Positions 1 through 11,190 of a DNA stretch of 64,000 nucleotides are shown here, piece by piece. Origin of the DNA: Neoceratodus forsteri. Its lineage: Eukaryota; Chordata; Ceratodontiformes; Ceratodontidae. The position numbers and the translations under genes are program-made. Location: positions 1,188,713,001-1,188,777,000 of the forward strand of contig CM028132.1 in NCBI GenBank assembly GCA_016271365.2. The letters run 5' to 3'. The notes under the pieces were generated by a model. The model was not told the origin of the DNA. It saw only the letters and a program-made list of their open reading frames with translations, and searched no databases. Numbering within the stretch: position 1 is the first letter of the stretch; each line of letters opens with the position of its first letter.

Positions 1-700
1 TAGTTTGGGTAGGAGACTCCCAATATTAATGGATGCAATTTTTAGGCATCCGCTGATTGAGGGGTACTTCATGCCCTGAGGTCCAGGGTTTGGGTGAATG
101 TTCCCAGTTATTGGGAGACTGGGGTGGTGGGGTCAAATTGCTGAGGGACCATTTTCTTTTTGCAGGAAGAAAACAAAACAATGAGGGTGGTTTTCTTTTT
201 TACAGGACACATGACACTGATATTCTGACAGTGGGGATTGGACACCCCAGTGTCGGGTGACTGTTCGGTGACATCAGGGTTGGCACCCTGGTGCTGCCAC
301 CTACAAAATGGGACTCGGGGTGGGCATCCCAGTCTGCTGTTCTAGAATAATAATAATAATAATAATACTCATTGGGATGAGACACATGGGGTAGGCTGGC
401 TGAGCTGGGAGGGAGAGGGAATGAAAAACAAAATAAACAGAGAAGGAGAACAAGGGGTTGGCGGCTCACTGCTGTGACTGTGGCCCACAGCACAACTTCC
501 AGTTGAAGCTGAAGAACTTAGGAAAGTCCCATTGTCCACATATAGAGAACATGGTGAATAGCTCCTCTCACTAAGCTGAGCACCTTGGATTTTGGGGTGC
601 CCAGAAAAGATATTTCTGGCAAGTTTTATAAAAAAGCAAACAGCAGACGTTAGTTATGCGGGTCCTGTTTAGCTAGGTTTAGGTGTTTGTTTTTTTTAAA
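1..700 (+). repeat. Composite repeat, 3' part (GR-MS-TER)
   Basis: Two polypyrimidine-AG motifs (about 150-165 and 188-205) lie before a short stretch of minisatellite-like sequence with phrases such as gggattggacaccccagtgt and ggttggcaccctggtg. Similar phrases occur at 52.8-53.3 kb. The segment 465-530 resembles the window's last 75 bases (63925-64000), and 496-700 matches 34960-35165 in inverted orientation, including the phrase cctgtttagctaggtt. This is therefore the downstream end of the composite repeat seen elsewhere in the window. No gene is visible. Confidence 0.6.
346..366. repeat. (AAT)n microsatellite
   Basis: About seven AAT units. A short poly-G run also occurs at 731-743. Confidence 0.9.
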
Positions 701-744
701 ACAGCTCAAGTCATTTTTATGAATCCAACTGGGGGGGGGGGGGT

Positions 745-1910
745 ATAAAAGTGCTTAAAGAGCCACTGAGGCCAAAAGTGCTACATTGCAGAATCCAAAT
801 AAGCATACTCCCAGTAAATCTCATACCAAAAACTAGATTTTTTATGTTACTTGGTTTTAAAGTTATTAGCCATTTTGTAACTTTGATTGCACTACCTGTG
901 CAATAAAAGGAGGTGTCAGTAAAGAGCTGCTGATGATGTCATGTAGGGAGCTCAAAGTCTAGTAATGACTGTTAGCAAGCTTATAAGACCCATTTCTCCA
1001 AAGCTGTAAAGATCATATGCATTGGTTTTCACAAGTAAAAGAGACAGCACCAGTTAGTAAACATTGCTATAAGTCCTATATATGTTCCAGGTTTTGTAAA
1101 AAAGTTGATAAAATTGTATTATTTAATGCTGTTTTTGTGTGCTCCATTTCACCAGGGTTGCTGGATGCTAGGTCAGCATGCCTCCAGACTGCTGAAGTCA
1201 GTTAAGAGTGCTACTAATTTTACTGCTGTTTGTCATTGTCTGCTTTACAATATGTTTTAATAGGGGCCTTATATGTGTTAATTCCTACTAGAAGTGGAAG
1301 GGTTAGCTCTGGTAAAATTATCATTGTAGTTTACAGTAGAACATAGATGAATCTGTTCCACCCTCATTAACAAGGAGATGGGATAATTGTTTTAAATTGC
1401 CATTCTTAGAAGTTGCCTCAATTGACTGATAGGTGTGAATGAGCTTAGCCTTTCATCAGAAACTTATCTAGTCTGCAAACAGTGTGCTATGATCCAGCAT
1501 TCAGCAAAAGGCCCTTAATAAAAAGGCATCCAGACAAAATATTGTCAGTTTTGTTACAAAGCCTGAAACACAAAGTTTTTAAAGCAATGTTTACTAACTC
1601 ATGCTGCCTGTTTTACTTATGAAAACCATTGCACATGATCTTTACAGCTTTAGAGAAACAGGTCCTATAAGCTTGCTGACATGGAAGAATAAACTGTAAG
1701 GTCCCTAGGTGACATCATCAGCAGCTCTTCACTGGAACAGGCTTTCTTTGAACAGGTAGTGAAATCAGGGTTACAAAATGGCTAATAACTTTAAAATGAA
1801 GTAACATAGAAATCTACTTTTTGGTTTGAGATTTACTGTGAATATGCTTATTCTAATTCTGCAATGTAGCACTTTTGGCCAGATGGCGTCAGCAGCACTT
1901 TAAAGTTGTA
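745..1910. mobile_element. Long inverted-repeat (fold-back) element
   Basis: A left arm at about 745-1105 is the imperfect reverse complement of a right arm at about 1550-1910. Matching landmarks include gccaaaagtgctacattgca (from 771) with its complement near 1860-1885, agagctgctgatgatgtcat with its complement near 1710-1730, and the phrase around ttagtaaacattgc with its complement near 1588. The spacer is about 450 bp and holds no recognisable gene. The form fits a non-autonomous fold-back DNA transposon. I could not define a target-site duplication. Confidence 0.7.
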
Positions 1911-2177
1911 CTACTTGAATGGAGCTTCTGTACCTGCAACATTTAACATCCCCTTGCACTAAATTTGATGATGCTCCACCACCTGTAATCTTTTTGGATC
2001 ATTTGTTGCGCTGTTTGGTTAATGTTTCCCTTCCCTACATTGTCTAGTTCCAAGATTGTTATTAGCTCTTTATCATAGAAACATAGAATTTGACAGCAGA
2101 TAAGGACCGCTTGGCCCACCCAGTCTGCCCATTTCCCTACCTAATGGATAAGCTGCAGATCCTAGTTAACCAGCAGC

Positions 2178-5100
2178 CTACTTCTTTCTACCCCCAACCC
2201 CTAGAATTGCCTTATGGCTGTCCCATGCATGCTTGAATTCAATCACTGTTTTTGACTCCACAACATCCTCCGGAAGGCCATTCCATGTATCCACAACCCT
2301 CTCTGTGAAAAAATACTTCCTTACGTTACCTCTGAGCCGCCCCTCTATCTTCAAATTGTGCCCCCTTGTTCTTGCACACCTCTTTTTTTGAAAGATGCTA
2401 CCCTCTTGGACTTTGTTGATTCCCTTGAGGTACTTGAACATTTCTATCATGTCCCCCCTCTCCCTCCTTTCCTCAAGGCTATACATATTAAGCTCCTTTA
2501 GTCTCTCTTCATATGTCTTCCGGTGCAGAACCTGCACCATTTTAGTTGCCCTTCTCTGGACAGCTTCCATCTTGTCTATGTCCTTGCGGAGATTGGGTCT
2601 CCAGAACTGCACACAGTACTCCAGATGGGGTCTCACCAGCTGTCTGTACAGAGAGAAAACAACTTCCTGTTTTCTACTGGTGATGCCTCTCCCTATGCAT
2701 CCCAGTATTCCCCCAGCCCTCATTACTGCCCACTCACATTGCTTGCCCACCTTTAAGTCATCTGATATGACTGCCTCCAGGTCCCTTTCCATTTTTGTTG
2801 TTGTTAGTATCTCACCCCCCATTGTGTACTCTTCCCCTGGTTTTTGTTTCCCAGGTGCATTACCTTGCACTTCTTAGCATTAAATCTTAGCTGCCATACA
2901 TTTGACCATTCCTCTAACCTTGCCAAGTCCCTTGTCATCCTTTCCACCCACCTTGTGCATCAACTCTGTTGCAGATCTTTGTGTCATCTGCAAAGAGACA
3001 TACTTTCCTTCAGTCCCTCTGCAATGTCACTTACAAAGACATTGAAGAGGACTGGTCCTAACATGAACCCTGCAGCACCCACTAGTAACCCCTTTCTTCA
3101 GAGTGGACTCCATTTACTATTACCCTCTGTGTCCTATTCTCCAGCCAATTCTTTACCCAGGCTATCATCTTGGGACCCACTTCCAGGCTGGCTAACTTGT
3201 ATATTAATATTTTGTGTGGGACTGAGTCAAATGTCTTGCTAAAGTCTGGTAGATCATGTTCACAGCCCTCCTGATCTATTACTTTGGTCACGCAGTCAAA
3301 GAAATCTATTAGATTCATCTGGCATGACCTTCCTGCTGTGAATCCATGCTGCCTTGGGTCCTGTGCCCCTCTGGCCTCTAGGTACATGACAATTCTTTCC
3401 TTCAGAAGTGATTCCATCATTTTCCCTATCACTGAGGTTAAACTAACTGGTCTGTAGTTTCCCGCTTCTGCCCAGCTCCCACTTTTGTGATGGGGAATCA
3501 CATCGGCCCTCCTCCAGTCCTCAGGTACCACCCCATCCTCTCATTATTTGTTAAAGAGGGTAGTCAGTGGTGTCACTAGTTCTACCCTTAGTTCTTTTAG
3601 AATTCTGGGATGAATTCCATCAGGCCCCATTGCTTTGTCCACCTTCAGTTTTAAGAGTTCTTTTAGAACCCTTTCTTCTGTAAATGGGCTGGTATCAACT
3701 TCTGTATCCAGAGTGTTTCTATTGTTTGGTTTAGGTACCTCCCCCTCTTCATTTGTAAATATTGAACACAATTATTTGTTTAGTATCTCTGCCTTTTCAC
3801 AGTCACCCTCTGCCCACCTCCCTTCCCTTTATTAAGCCTCACTATCCTTCCCTTAGTCTTCCTTTGCTCCCTGATGTACCTAAAAAAGGTTTTATTCCCC
3901 TTCTTAACTGAGTTGGCTATCTTTTCCTCAGTTCAGGCCTTTGCTGTTCTGACTGCCTTCCCAGCTTCCTTTTGCTTTAACTGATACAATTCTCTGTCTT
4001 GCTCCTTCTGTGATTCCTTGTACTTTCTGAATGCTTTCTTTTTCTCTTGAACCTTCACTGCCACCTCCTTTGAGAACCATAGTGGTTTCTTACATCGATT
4101 TTGTTTTGTTTATTTGCTTCACACAAAGGCTTGTTACCTCTATGATGGCAGTTTTTATTATTCCCCATTGTTCTTCCACCCCTCCTTCCTGCCCATTTGC
4201 TAGTGCATTCCTTAGGCACTCACCCATTTTGGCAAAGTCAGCCCTCCTGAAGTCCAGTATTTTTGCCTTTGTATGGCTTGATTCTATTGCTGTGTTTATT
4301 GTGAACCATACTGTTCGATGGTCGCTAGTTCCCAGATGGCTACCCACTCTACATCTGTGATCCTCTCTACATCTCCATTTGAGAGGACCAGGTCTAGATT
4401 TCTCTCTCGGTGAGTTCCAATACTAGTTGTCTAAGGCATGCCCCTGTAGGGCATCTAGAATAACCCCACTCTTAGAAGTGGCTGCTGCAACTGCACTCCA
4501 GTTAACATCTGGCATATTCAGATCACCCATCAGCAATACCTCCCCTTTATCTGCCATTCTAAGTACACTTTCTATCATTTCCTTGTCCATTTCCTCCCCC
4601 TGAGAGGGGGGTCTGTATAGCGCAGATTTTGGTGCCATTGCCTGCCTCCAAATTGACCCACAGTGCTTCTTCTCCTCCCTGTTTACCCTTTTTTTTTTTT
4701 AATTTAAGTTTATTGAGTTTAGATATAAGAATAGAGAAAAACAAGGTACAAATACAAACGTTGAGGGATTGTCTAAAAAAAAAAAAAGGGAGGGGGTTAC
4801 TTAAGACCAGATTAAAGCATACAAAAGTAAATGTAGACAATCACCATGATATAGGCCGAACAATAAAAATATATAACACCCCCCACCCACCCCGCCCCCA
4901 TCCCACCCCTCCCTTGCCCTGGAGAGTTTCATAGGTGAAAGGGAAGTCAGGTCAATAAGGAGGGTATCTGTAATAGGGAAACTGGTAACACTGGATATAC
5001 TAATGCAACATGGAAAAACTTAGGATAGGATAATGCCAGAGAGAGGACTACCCTAAATAGAGTGCATTCAACTTACCCCATTTCCGGTTAAAAGACTCCA

Positions 5101-5560
5101 GATTATGTCTGAAACTAGCAATAAGTTTCTCGGTACTGAGACAGAGGGACATCTCCTTAAGCCATTCTTGGTAGGTAATAATATCCTGATCTAACCAATG
5201 CCTAAGAACCAACCTGTTTACCCTTTTGTTCTGTTGCTTTGATTCCTTCTCTTATGTAGAGAGCTACTCCTCCTCTTTTACCCTCCCTGTCCCTCCTGTA
5301 GATAGTGTATCCTGGTATGTTTACGTCCCAGTCATGGTTCTGTGTGTACCATGTTTCTGTGACTGCCACGATATCCAGATGTTCCTCCTCCATCAAGGCC
5401 ACTAATTCAGGAAGCTTGTTACTCAGACTATGGGCATTGGCACTCATTGCTCTCCATTTTTTTTTTGATGGCTTTACCTTCTGTAGCAGCATCCCCCACT
5501 GACCTTTCTACCTTGGTCTTTTTCTCATTTAGTACCCTGTTTTGTAGGGGGAGGCTGGGA
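2178..5560 (-). pseudogene. CR1 ORF2 (endonuclease-reverse transcriptase), broken
   Basis: Encodes the polyprotein that nicks the target and copies the element RNA by target-primed reverse transcription. Visible pieces on the minus strand are: endonuclease N-terminus (5202-5492, containing LDIVAVTETW and YRRDREGKRGGVALYIR), endonuclease middle (4423-4638, LLMGDLNMPDVNW), endonuclease end (4090-4347, GTSDHRTVWF), RT entry (3544-3771, DKAMGPDGIHPRIL), RT core (3082-3531, NYRPVSLTSVIGKMME), the FADDTK catalytic motif near 2970-2995 in another frame, and the C-terminal region (2178-2870, RPHLEYCVQFW, ERVVDTWNGLP). Several frame changes and a nested insertion make it non-functional. An ORF2 of this clade is usually around 900-1000 residues, and nearly all of that is represented. 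Confidence 0.92.
4693..5212 (-). mobile_element. L1/Tx1-like LINE 3' fragment inside CR1
   Basis: The 15-base target duplication CCTGTTTACCCTTTT is present at 4678-4692 and again at 5213-5227, and it falls inside the CR1 endonuclease region. A poly-T run follows the left copy, so the insert is a 5'-truncated minus-strand element with a poly-A tail. The minus-strand 5' part translates to ITYQEWLKEMSLCLSTEKL. This resembles the C-terminal tail of L1/Tx1 ORF2, and the second L1-like copy at 32.7-34.4 kb has a comparable tail. The insertion is younger than the CR1. Confidence 0.85.
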
Positions 5561-5594
5561 TTTTCCTGCTGCTTATCAGTGCCTCCCCCCTTGA

Positions 5595-5927
5595 CTAGTT
5601 TAAAAGCTTACCAATGAAGCATTTAAACCGACTGCCCAAAAGACTTGTTCCCTTACTGGACAGATGCAGACCATCCTGCCAGTATAGGCTGGTGTCCCTC
5701 CAGGTGGAACCCCAGTCCCCAATGAAGCCAAACCCCTGTGCTCCACACCATTTTTTTAACCATTCATTAAACTGCATGGTGCAAAGTACCCTCGCCTCAC
5801 CCATGCCACTGACAGGCAGCACCTCTGAGAAGGATACTGTGTATGCTATTTGTCTTAAGCCTCTCCCCAACTCTACAAAGTCCTTCTGCACTGCTCTTAT
5901 CATATGTTGTAAGCCATGTCTGGCCAA
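5595..5927 (-). pseudogene. CR1 ORF1 C-terminal fragment
   Basis: Open minus-strand stretch ending in DGLHLSSKGTSLLG, the C-terminal block typical of the SGNH/GDSL-type esterase domain of vertebrate CR1 ORF1. It lies directly upstream of ORF2, as expected. The N-terminal catalytic block (GDS) is missing because the copy is truncated just beyond 5932. The second CR1 copy at 50.9-51.6 kb keeps that block. Confidence 0.75.
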
Positions 5928-5935
5928 TTGAATAG

Positions 5936-6110
5936 TATCAGACCAAATGTACTGTGATCATATGACTTGTCATGACAACGTATCTGTCTGTTTGTTGTTT
6001 TGCCTCATTGCCTATATGTAGTTAATTACAGATCACCCCTGAAAAAGTGACAGCTATGTCTCAGTGGTTCTACCCAGTTAACAAAATTAATAAATAAATC
6101 AAAATTTTCA
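5936..6110 (+). repeat. Probable LINE 3' tail
   Basis: AT-rich sequence ending in a repeated aataaataaat-like stretch near 6090-6105, similar in style to L2-type LINE 3' ends. No coding sequence is attached. Low confidence. Confidence 0.35.
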
Positions 6111-6119
6111 ATGTTTGTG

Positions 6120-6600
6120 AGTTTAAAAAGTGAATCAAATGTCAGCTAACATGATCAGTATTTTTTTTCAGCACAAGAGTTAAATCATGAAAAAAAGCAC
6201 TTGCCGTAGTTTTTTTTTCCTTTTTACCAGTCGCATTTGATGGTTAACTCAAAAACCCTTATAACTCTGCAGCCGTATAATATTTTTTCACCAAACCTTC
6301 AAAAGGCACACCCTTGGTAGAGGCCCCTTCAAACCTGAAAATTTCATGAAAAAAAAATTCTAGGCTGTAGTTGAGAGCAAAAACTATGCAGTGTTAAGTG
6401 TAGGCTATTTTTTTTTTTGGCAGGCTGTATCTCAGAAACCAAACAAGATGCTGTCACAAAACTTTTCAAGTCGTGAGAATCTGACAACCTGTCTGCACAT
6501 GCCAAATATGTAGCTATTTTGTCAAACGACACCATTATTAAGGTGCAAAAATCGGGGTTTAGTAGCATTAAACAGCTTTCTCAGTCCTAGCTATAGGGGC
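6120..6600 (+). repeat. TR segment (T-rich dispersed repeat)
   Basis: Contains homopolymer T runs and phrases shared with 53.5-53.95, 58.14-58.56 and 61.5-62.04 kb, notably cctgaaaatttca and aaggtgcaaaaatcggggtt followed by agcattaaa. It carries no plausible gene. At the other loci the same segment sits between the minisatellite and the FB2 fold-back segment of the composite repeat. Confidence 0.55.
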
Positions 6601-7500
6601 ACTACTGCACCCCTATAAAATAAGTAATAAGCCATAGCAAGATGTGCATTATAGGATTTTATAACATGGGTTGGAAAAAGGAGGCAATCCGATTGGTCAA
6701 AGAGCATCAGGTGACCACTGATTAAATCTCCTATTTAATCAACAGTCACTTTGCCAGAACTACTTCACTGAGAACATCCCATATGAATGTGCCTTTAGAA
6801 AATATCCCTCCACACAGAGAGACACCAAACAAAAGGAATCAATCACCAGGCGTGGTCACAGATTTCCACACATAAGGTGGAACAAACAACAGTGCTACAG
6901 CAGAGCTCAACATTTCTCTTTTTGGGCTGTTTCTGTCAATCAGTGGCTAAATTATTGTTTTCCAGAAGGTGAACCTCTAGCAGCAGGGAACTCTATCTTG
7001 TGGAGCAGCACAGCATGGGCTATGAAAGTCTTTAAAGAGTGGCTGACAGCCTGTATACCTTATCTTGTTCTGTGATTGAGGAAATGAACATGAAGCAAGC
7101 AGTTGATCAGAGGTAAGATTTTGCTCAGGCAAGCTAATTAAAAGCCTTTTAAGGGTAAGAAAGGCACTGCTGTAGGATTCAAAATATTGTTTTAGGACAG
7201 GCAGCAAGTAAGGGAGATTCAGGATTTAGAAAGTAGGAAAATTATGTTACCTGAATGTGAACTTTTTCTTAGTTACTTGCATATTACAGTTGTCGAGCAA
7301 ATTATATACTGGGTGCTTATATACTGGGTATTGGAACGGTAGAAGGCTATGTGGCCCATATTCACCATTCCCTGCATCAGTGGGACACATGACCCTGATT
7401 TTGCACTAACCACACATCAATCTCTTTCTTAAATTTGTCCAGTGAACTACTGTTTATTATATGTAGCAGCAGTTTATTCCATAGCCTGCCAGTTCTATTG
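6601..7500. other. Unassigned, no gene seen
   Basis: Ordinary AT-rich intergenic sequence. I recognise no coding region, RNA gene or repeat family. Confidence 0.5.
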
Positions 7501-7550
7501 ATAAATGAAAAATGATGTGCTTAGAGTGTGTGTGGTGGAGGGAGGGAAGG

Positions 7551-7604
7551 AGAGGGGAGAGAGAGAGAGGGGAGGAGGGAGAGAGAGAGAGAGAGAGAGA
7601 GAGA
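7551..7604. repeat. (GA)n-rich microsatellite
   Basis: Interrupted purine run ending in about ten clean GA units. Confidence 0.9.
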
Positions 7605-7630
7605 TGGACTCATGCATATGTTATTTATTT

Positions 7631-7692
7631 TATGAACATACAAATGTCAGAAATCATTTTAGGACTCTATTTCTGGCATTTGTATGTTCATA
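7631..7692. repeat. Short perfect-stem hairpin
   Basis: TATGAACATACAAATGTCAG, extended by aaat, at 7631-7654 pairs with its complement at 7669-7692 with one mismatch, leaving a 14-bp loop. Flanking AT-rich sequence extends the symmetry. It resembles a small MITE, but no target duplication was identified. Confidence 0.7.
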
Positions 7693-7699
7693 AACTATA

Positions 7700-9059
7700 T
7701 AATATATGCATCAGTTCTGGGGACTACTTTTCAAGTCGTCAGGATACACTCAGATTTTCCCTATTCAAAGAGTGCCACCCCCCCCCCCTTCAGGGGCTTA
7801 CCTGTGAGCCCTCGAAAAAAGGCTTGTTTCCCTGGGGTTTTGCTTTCACCCCCCATCTTTTTTTATTGTGAGTCCTGGTTTCCTGATTTGCCCCTGTGTT
7901 TTTGTTTTTCTCCTGCCAGCCCCCATATTTTTTTTTAGAGAGAGAGAGAGCAGGGCCAGAGGAGCAAGTTTGTGGGGCCGCCGGCTTTGAAATGGCACTG
8001 TGGTGCCGGCGAGCTCCACGCATGTGCAGATGCACATTTTCTGTGACCATTTTGGCAATCTTTGGGGTTGCCTCTCTGGTGGTCCCAGTCCCAGGAAGAG
8101 ACAAGAGAAGGACCAGAGACCATAGCTGGAAGGGAGAGACAACTAGGAAGCAGAAAATGTATTTCTTGAAAGCGCCAATCACACTATAGAGATTGGGAGC
8201 TGCCTCATGAATATTAATGAGGTGGCACCCCTTTGAAGATGAGCTGGGAGCCTGTGTAGTGCTGGGGCAAAAAGGTAGTGCTAGGACAGGGGAAGGAAAA
8301 ACATTTAAATTAAATAAATATGAAGGAGATGTGCAAGGGGAAGTGAAGGCTGCCAGTCCGTGGGGAGAAAAAAATAAATCAAATATGTTCATGGACTGCA
8401 GCCAGGGAGTAAAGTGGGGCTATGTGTGTGTGCTGCCTGGGGACAAGTAGAAACAGCAGCAGTGACTGGAAAAGAGTTTTTCTAACAGGTTAAGAAGTGA
8501 AGTCACTTTACGGGGCACATGGTTGGCTACTTAATGCTGGGGTTAATATTAAATAAATATAAAAGGTTTGGCTGCAGGAACTTTTGGAACCTGGGACACT
8601 GTTAAAATATTGGGGCACTGCTTACAACAGCCACCATGTTTTGCAGCCATGTGACACCAGCCAGCCAACCATCAAGCCAGGATTCTTGCCAGGGACTCTG
8701 GGACTGAGTGAAAGTACTTTTTTGGGAAAAGACTGGGGAATGTTTAGACACCTTCTTCTGCACCAATGAGGCATTGAGGGAGCCTCATACATATTAAGTT
8801 TTGCCTAAGGACAGTGATTCCAGCCAATGGGGTGTGAGGAAAGGGCTCCTAATAAAGCAGGGACAGTTGGGCTCGAAGTCAGTTCAGTGGGAGCTCCTCC
8901 AGAGGGAGTGGGCTCTTGTCCCTGGACAGAATGAGGCTATGAGATGGGCCTGCCCGGAGGCTGCCAACAATTTGTCCCCCAGGGCAGAGAGTGCCTGCCT
9001 CATCAGGAAAAGGAAGAATCAGCTTGGCAGAGAGAAAAAGGGAAAGCTGCAGGATGCTG
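7700..9059. other. Unassigned, no gene seen
   Basis: Contains a C-run (about 7780-7790), short purine runs and open frames of up to 200 codons that lack recognisable domains. It may be an old retroelement fragment, but nothing supports a specific family. Confidence 0.4.
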
Positions 9060-9235
9060 ATTGTCCTCAGGGCTGGATTAAGGCATAGGCAGCATAGGCA
9101 CAGGCCTAGGGCCCCAGCCTGCCAGGGGGCACCCAGCGATCCCCAACATATATTTATTATTATATACTTTTTTTTTTTTGCCTGAGCTGCATTTTTATGT
9201 TTGCTTGCATGCATGTACAAGAAACATAGTACCAC

Positions 9236-9330
9236 CATACAAATAATAATAATAATAAACTTTATTTGTCTCGCCTTTCTTAAAACCAAAGGCATTACAA
9301 TAAATTAAACAAATAATAAAGTTTAGTAGA
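9236..9330 (-). repeat. LINE 3' tail (L2-like)
   Basis: (AAT)n followed by aaactttatttgtctcgcct and an A/T-rich stretch, resembling the reverse complement of an L2-type LINE 3' end. A comparable tail closes the L2-like LINE near 21.65-21.72 kb. Confidence 0.5.
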
Positions 9331-9459
9331 TTGTGCCACCTAAGCACAATGCCCTGCTCCTTGTGCATGCGCTCTGACCTCACTGCACCAATAAACATCT
9401 GAGCTGTCTAAGACAGCAGTTCAGATCCAGTGGCATACAGTTCCAAAGCAAAACACCTA

Positions 9460-9953
9460 CAATGGCTGGTGGTAGCGTCAAAGGCAATTTGCATACTGTC
9501 GTCAGCAGTATGCAAAGTGCCTACTCGTACCACTGGAACAGCTGTCATAGACAGCTCTGTCTCCCACCCAACAAACACCTAAGTAGCACGCTGAGAGTCC
9601 CACCCAAGCGTGCTCATGCATTCCCCACAAACACACTGTGTGGCAGGCAGAGTGCCCAATCCCCATCATTCAGCTGCCCCCCAGCAGCAGACTTCCAGGT
9701 GCCACGCGAGAGCCCACCCCAACATGGCAACAGTCTGTATGGCCAATGGGGTGCCTAATCCCCATCGGCCTCACTGGCCCCCCCAAGCAACTCCTTCCAG
9801 CTGCCACGCTGGGAGCCCACCCCAGCATGGCAAAAGTTCTGCATGGCTTTCAAAAAAAGAATCACCTGTGAAAAAACTGTCCCTCGCTGACTGTCCCCCC
9901 CCCCAACCCACCCACCCTCTGGTGCCCCACCTCCCACCTCACCCCATACTTAC
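9460..9953 (-). repeat. Composite repeat, MS and GR segments
   Basis: In minus orientation this is the segment downstream of the MOD module. Two diverged copies of a unit with gtgcccaatccccat and cacgctgggagcccacccca appear at 9650-9840. A C-run at 9895-9910 and the C-rich stretch up to 9945 correspond to GR. On the minus strand a polypyrimidine-AG motif (TTTTTTCACAG) has its AG at 9867-9866. Confidence 0.55.
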
Positions 9954-10019
9954 CTCTGGAGGCTGGCAGACGATCTTTGTGGACCGGAATCGTCTGCACT
10001 CTTCAAAGCCGACTACGAA
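9954..10019 (-). other. MOD module, variant 1 (exon-like)
   Basis: On the minus strand a 66-nt core containing GGCTTTGAAGAGTGCAGACG is preceded by GCATTTCTTCAG and followed by GTAAGTATGGGG. These are good matches to the 3' and 5' splice-site consensus. The same core, with conserved flanks, recurs at 55920-55990 and in weaker form at 52571-52650. The next minus-strand AG after a pyrimidine run is 88 nt from the GT. It has no coding potential that I can see. Confidence 0.6.
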
Positions 10020-10059
10020 CTGAAGAAATGCCGGTAAGCTGTATAATGGCATAAATGGA

Positions 10060-11190
10060 TTTCTTTCAACTTTGGTGCATACCTTGGGCATTTTGGGGAA
10101 TTTTTTCACCAAATTTTCAATATGGGGTTCTTGGGACCCAACCTCATGAACTCAGTCACTGTCATTTTGTTATTTGGTCCCAAAAGGTGATTTCGCGGTC
10201 ACTGTGTGGAACCACCTTTTGGGACCGATTTACAAAATGACAGTGTTACAGTTCATGAGGTAGGCCCCCAAAAACCCTATGCTGAAAATTTGCTGAAACA
10301 ATTCCCCAAAATTACTGTTTTACGAGCGTCTGTTGCGCAGTTCCTATGCATGCTTGTAACTTTGAGAATTTGTAATATTTCCACTCCAGATTTTCAGCAT
10401 TGTCATTTTACCACACCTCCTTATGAACAGTACAGCTGTCATTTTTCACATCTTGCTCAAAATGTGTTTTCGCACATGTAGCGTACATTGGCGCGGTCTG
10501 TTTGTGAAATCAATGTTCGGGACACATTAAGAAAATCACAGTGATACTGTCCATAAGCAGAGGCATTAAGATGGCTGTGTTGAAAATATGGTGACAAAAG
10601 TCCATAAAATTACCATTATGTGTGTGCATTGCACAATTTCCACGCACCCTCGTAAGCTCACGAATTTGTAATATTTTCAGTCCAGATTTTCAACATTGAC
10701 ATTTTTCTACACCTCCTTATGAACAGTACAGCTGTAATTTTTCACACCCTGGCCGAAATGTGTTTTCGCACTTCCAGCGCAGATTAGCACGGTTGCTGTT
10801 GGAAATTAGTGTCCGGGATAGATTAAGAAAATTACAGTGACACTGTTCATGAGCGAAGGTCCCAAAATGCCTATGTTGAAAATATGCTGTCAAAAATCCT
10901 CAAACTAATTACATTACGGGTGTACATTGCGCAGTTTCCATGCACGCTTGTGACTTCACCAGTTTTTTTATATTTTCACTCCAGATTTTCAACAATGCCA
11001 TTTTTTTACACCTCCTCATGAACAGTACACCTCTCACTTTTCACATCCTGTTCAAAATGTCATTTCGAACCTGTGGCACCAAATGGTGCAGCCACTGTGC
11101 AAAATCACCTTTCGCCTAACGAATTGATAGTGTCACTGTTCAAGCGGTGGGGTCACAAAAAGCCCATGTGGAAAACTTGGCGTTAAAATA
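10060..11190. repeat. PAL array: four tandem palindromic units
   Basis: Four consecutive self-complementary units with centres near 10201, 10480, 10775 and 11075, a spacing of about 290 bp. In the first, ggtcccaaaaggtg (10178 on) faces caccttttgggacc (10213 on). Outward from the centre the arms share tcatgaac or its complement, and then the phrase for ttttcaacat or its complement. The same unit occurs at 31.7-32.3, 35.7-36.5, 47.2-47.7, 52.2-52.5, 54.8-55.0, 55.6-55.85 and 62.6-62.9 kb. Confidence 0.85.

Larger units (their letters stand above)
2072..5932 (-). mobile_element. CR1 LINE, copy 1, decayed
   Basis: A minus-strand chicken-repeat-1 type non-LTR retrotransposon. The 3' end at 2073 shows the typical CR1 tail of repeated ATTCTATG-like units. 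Going 5' along the minus strand come the RT C-terminal region, reverse transcriptase, endonuclease and the end of ORF1. The element is broken by frameshifts and stops and by a 520-bp LINE insertion at 4693-5212. Its 5' end near 5932 abuts a different LINE tail. Confidence 0.93.

Noticed and set aside
2395..2877. Plus-strand open frame of 160 codons over the CR1
   Set aside because: Antisense shadow of the CR1 ORF2 C-terminal region.
7790..8392. 200-codon minus-strand open frame
   Set aside because: Low-complexity Ser/Pro-rich sequence overlapping other open frames and homopolymers; no domain or family pattern.
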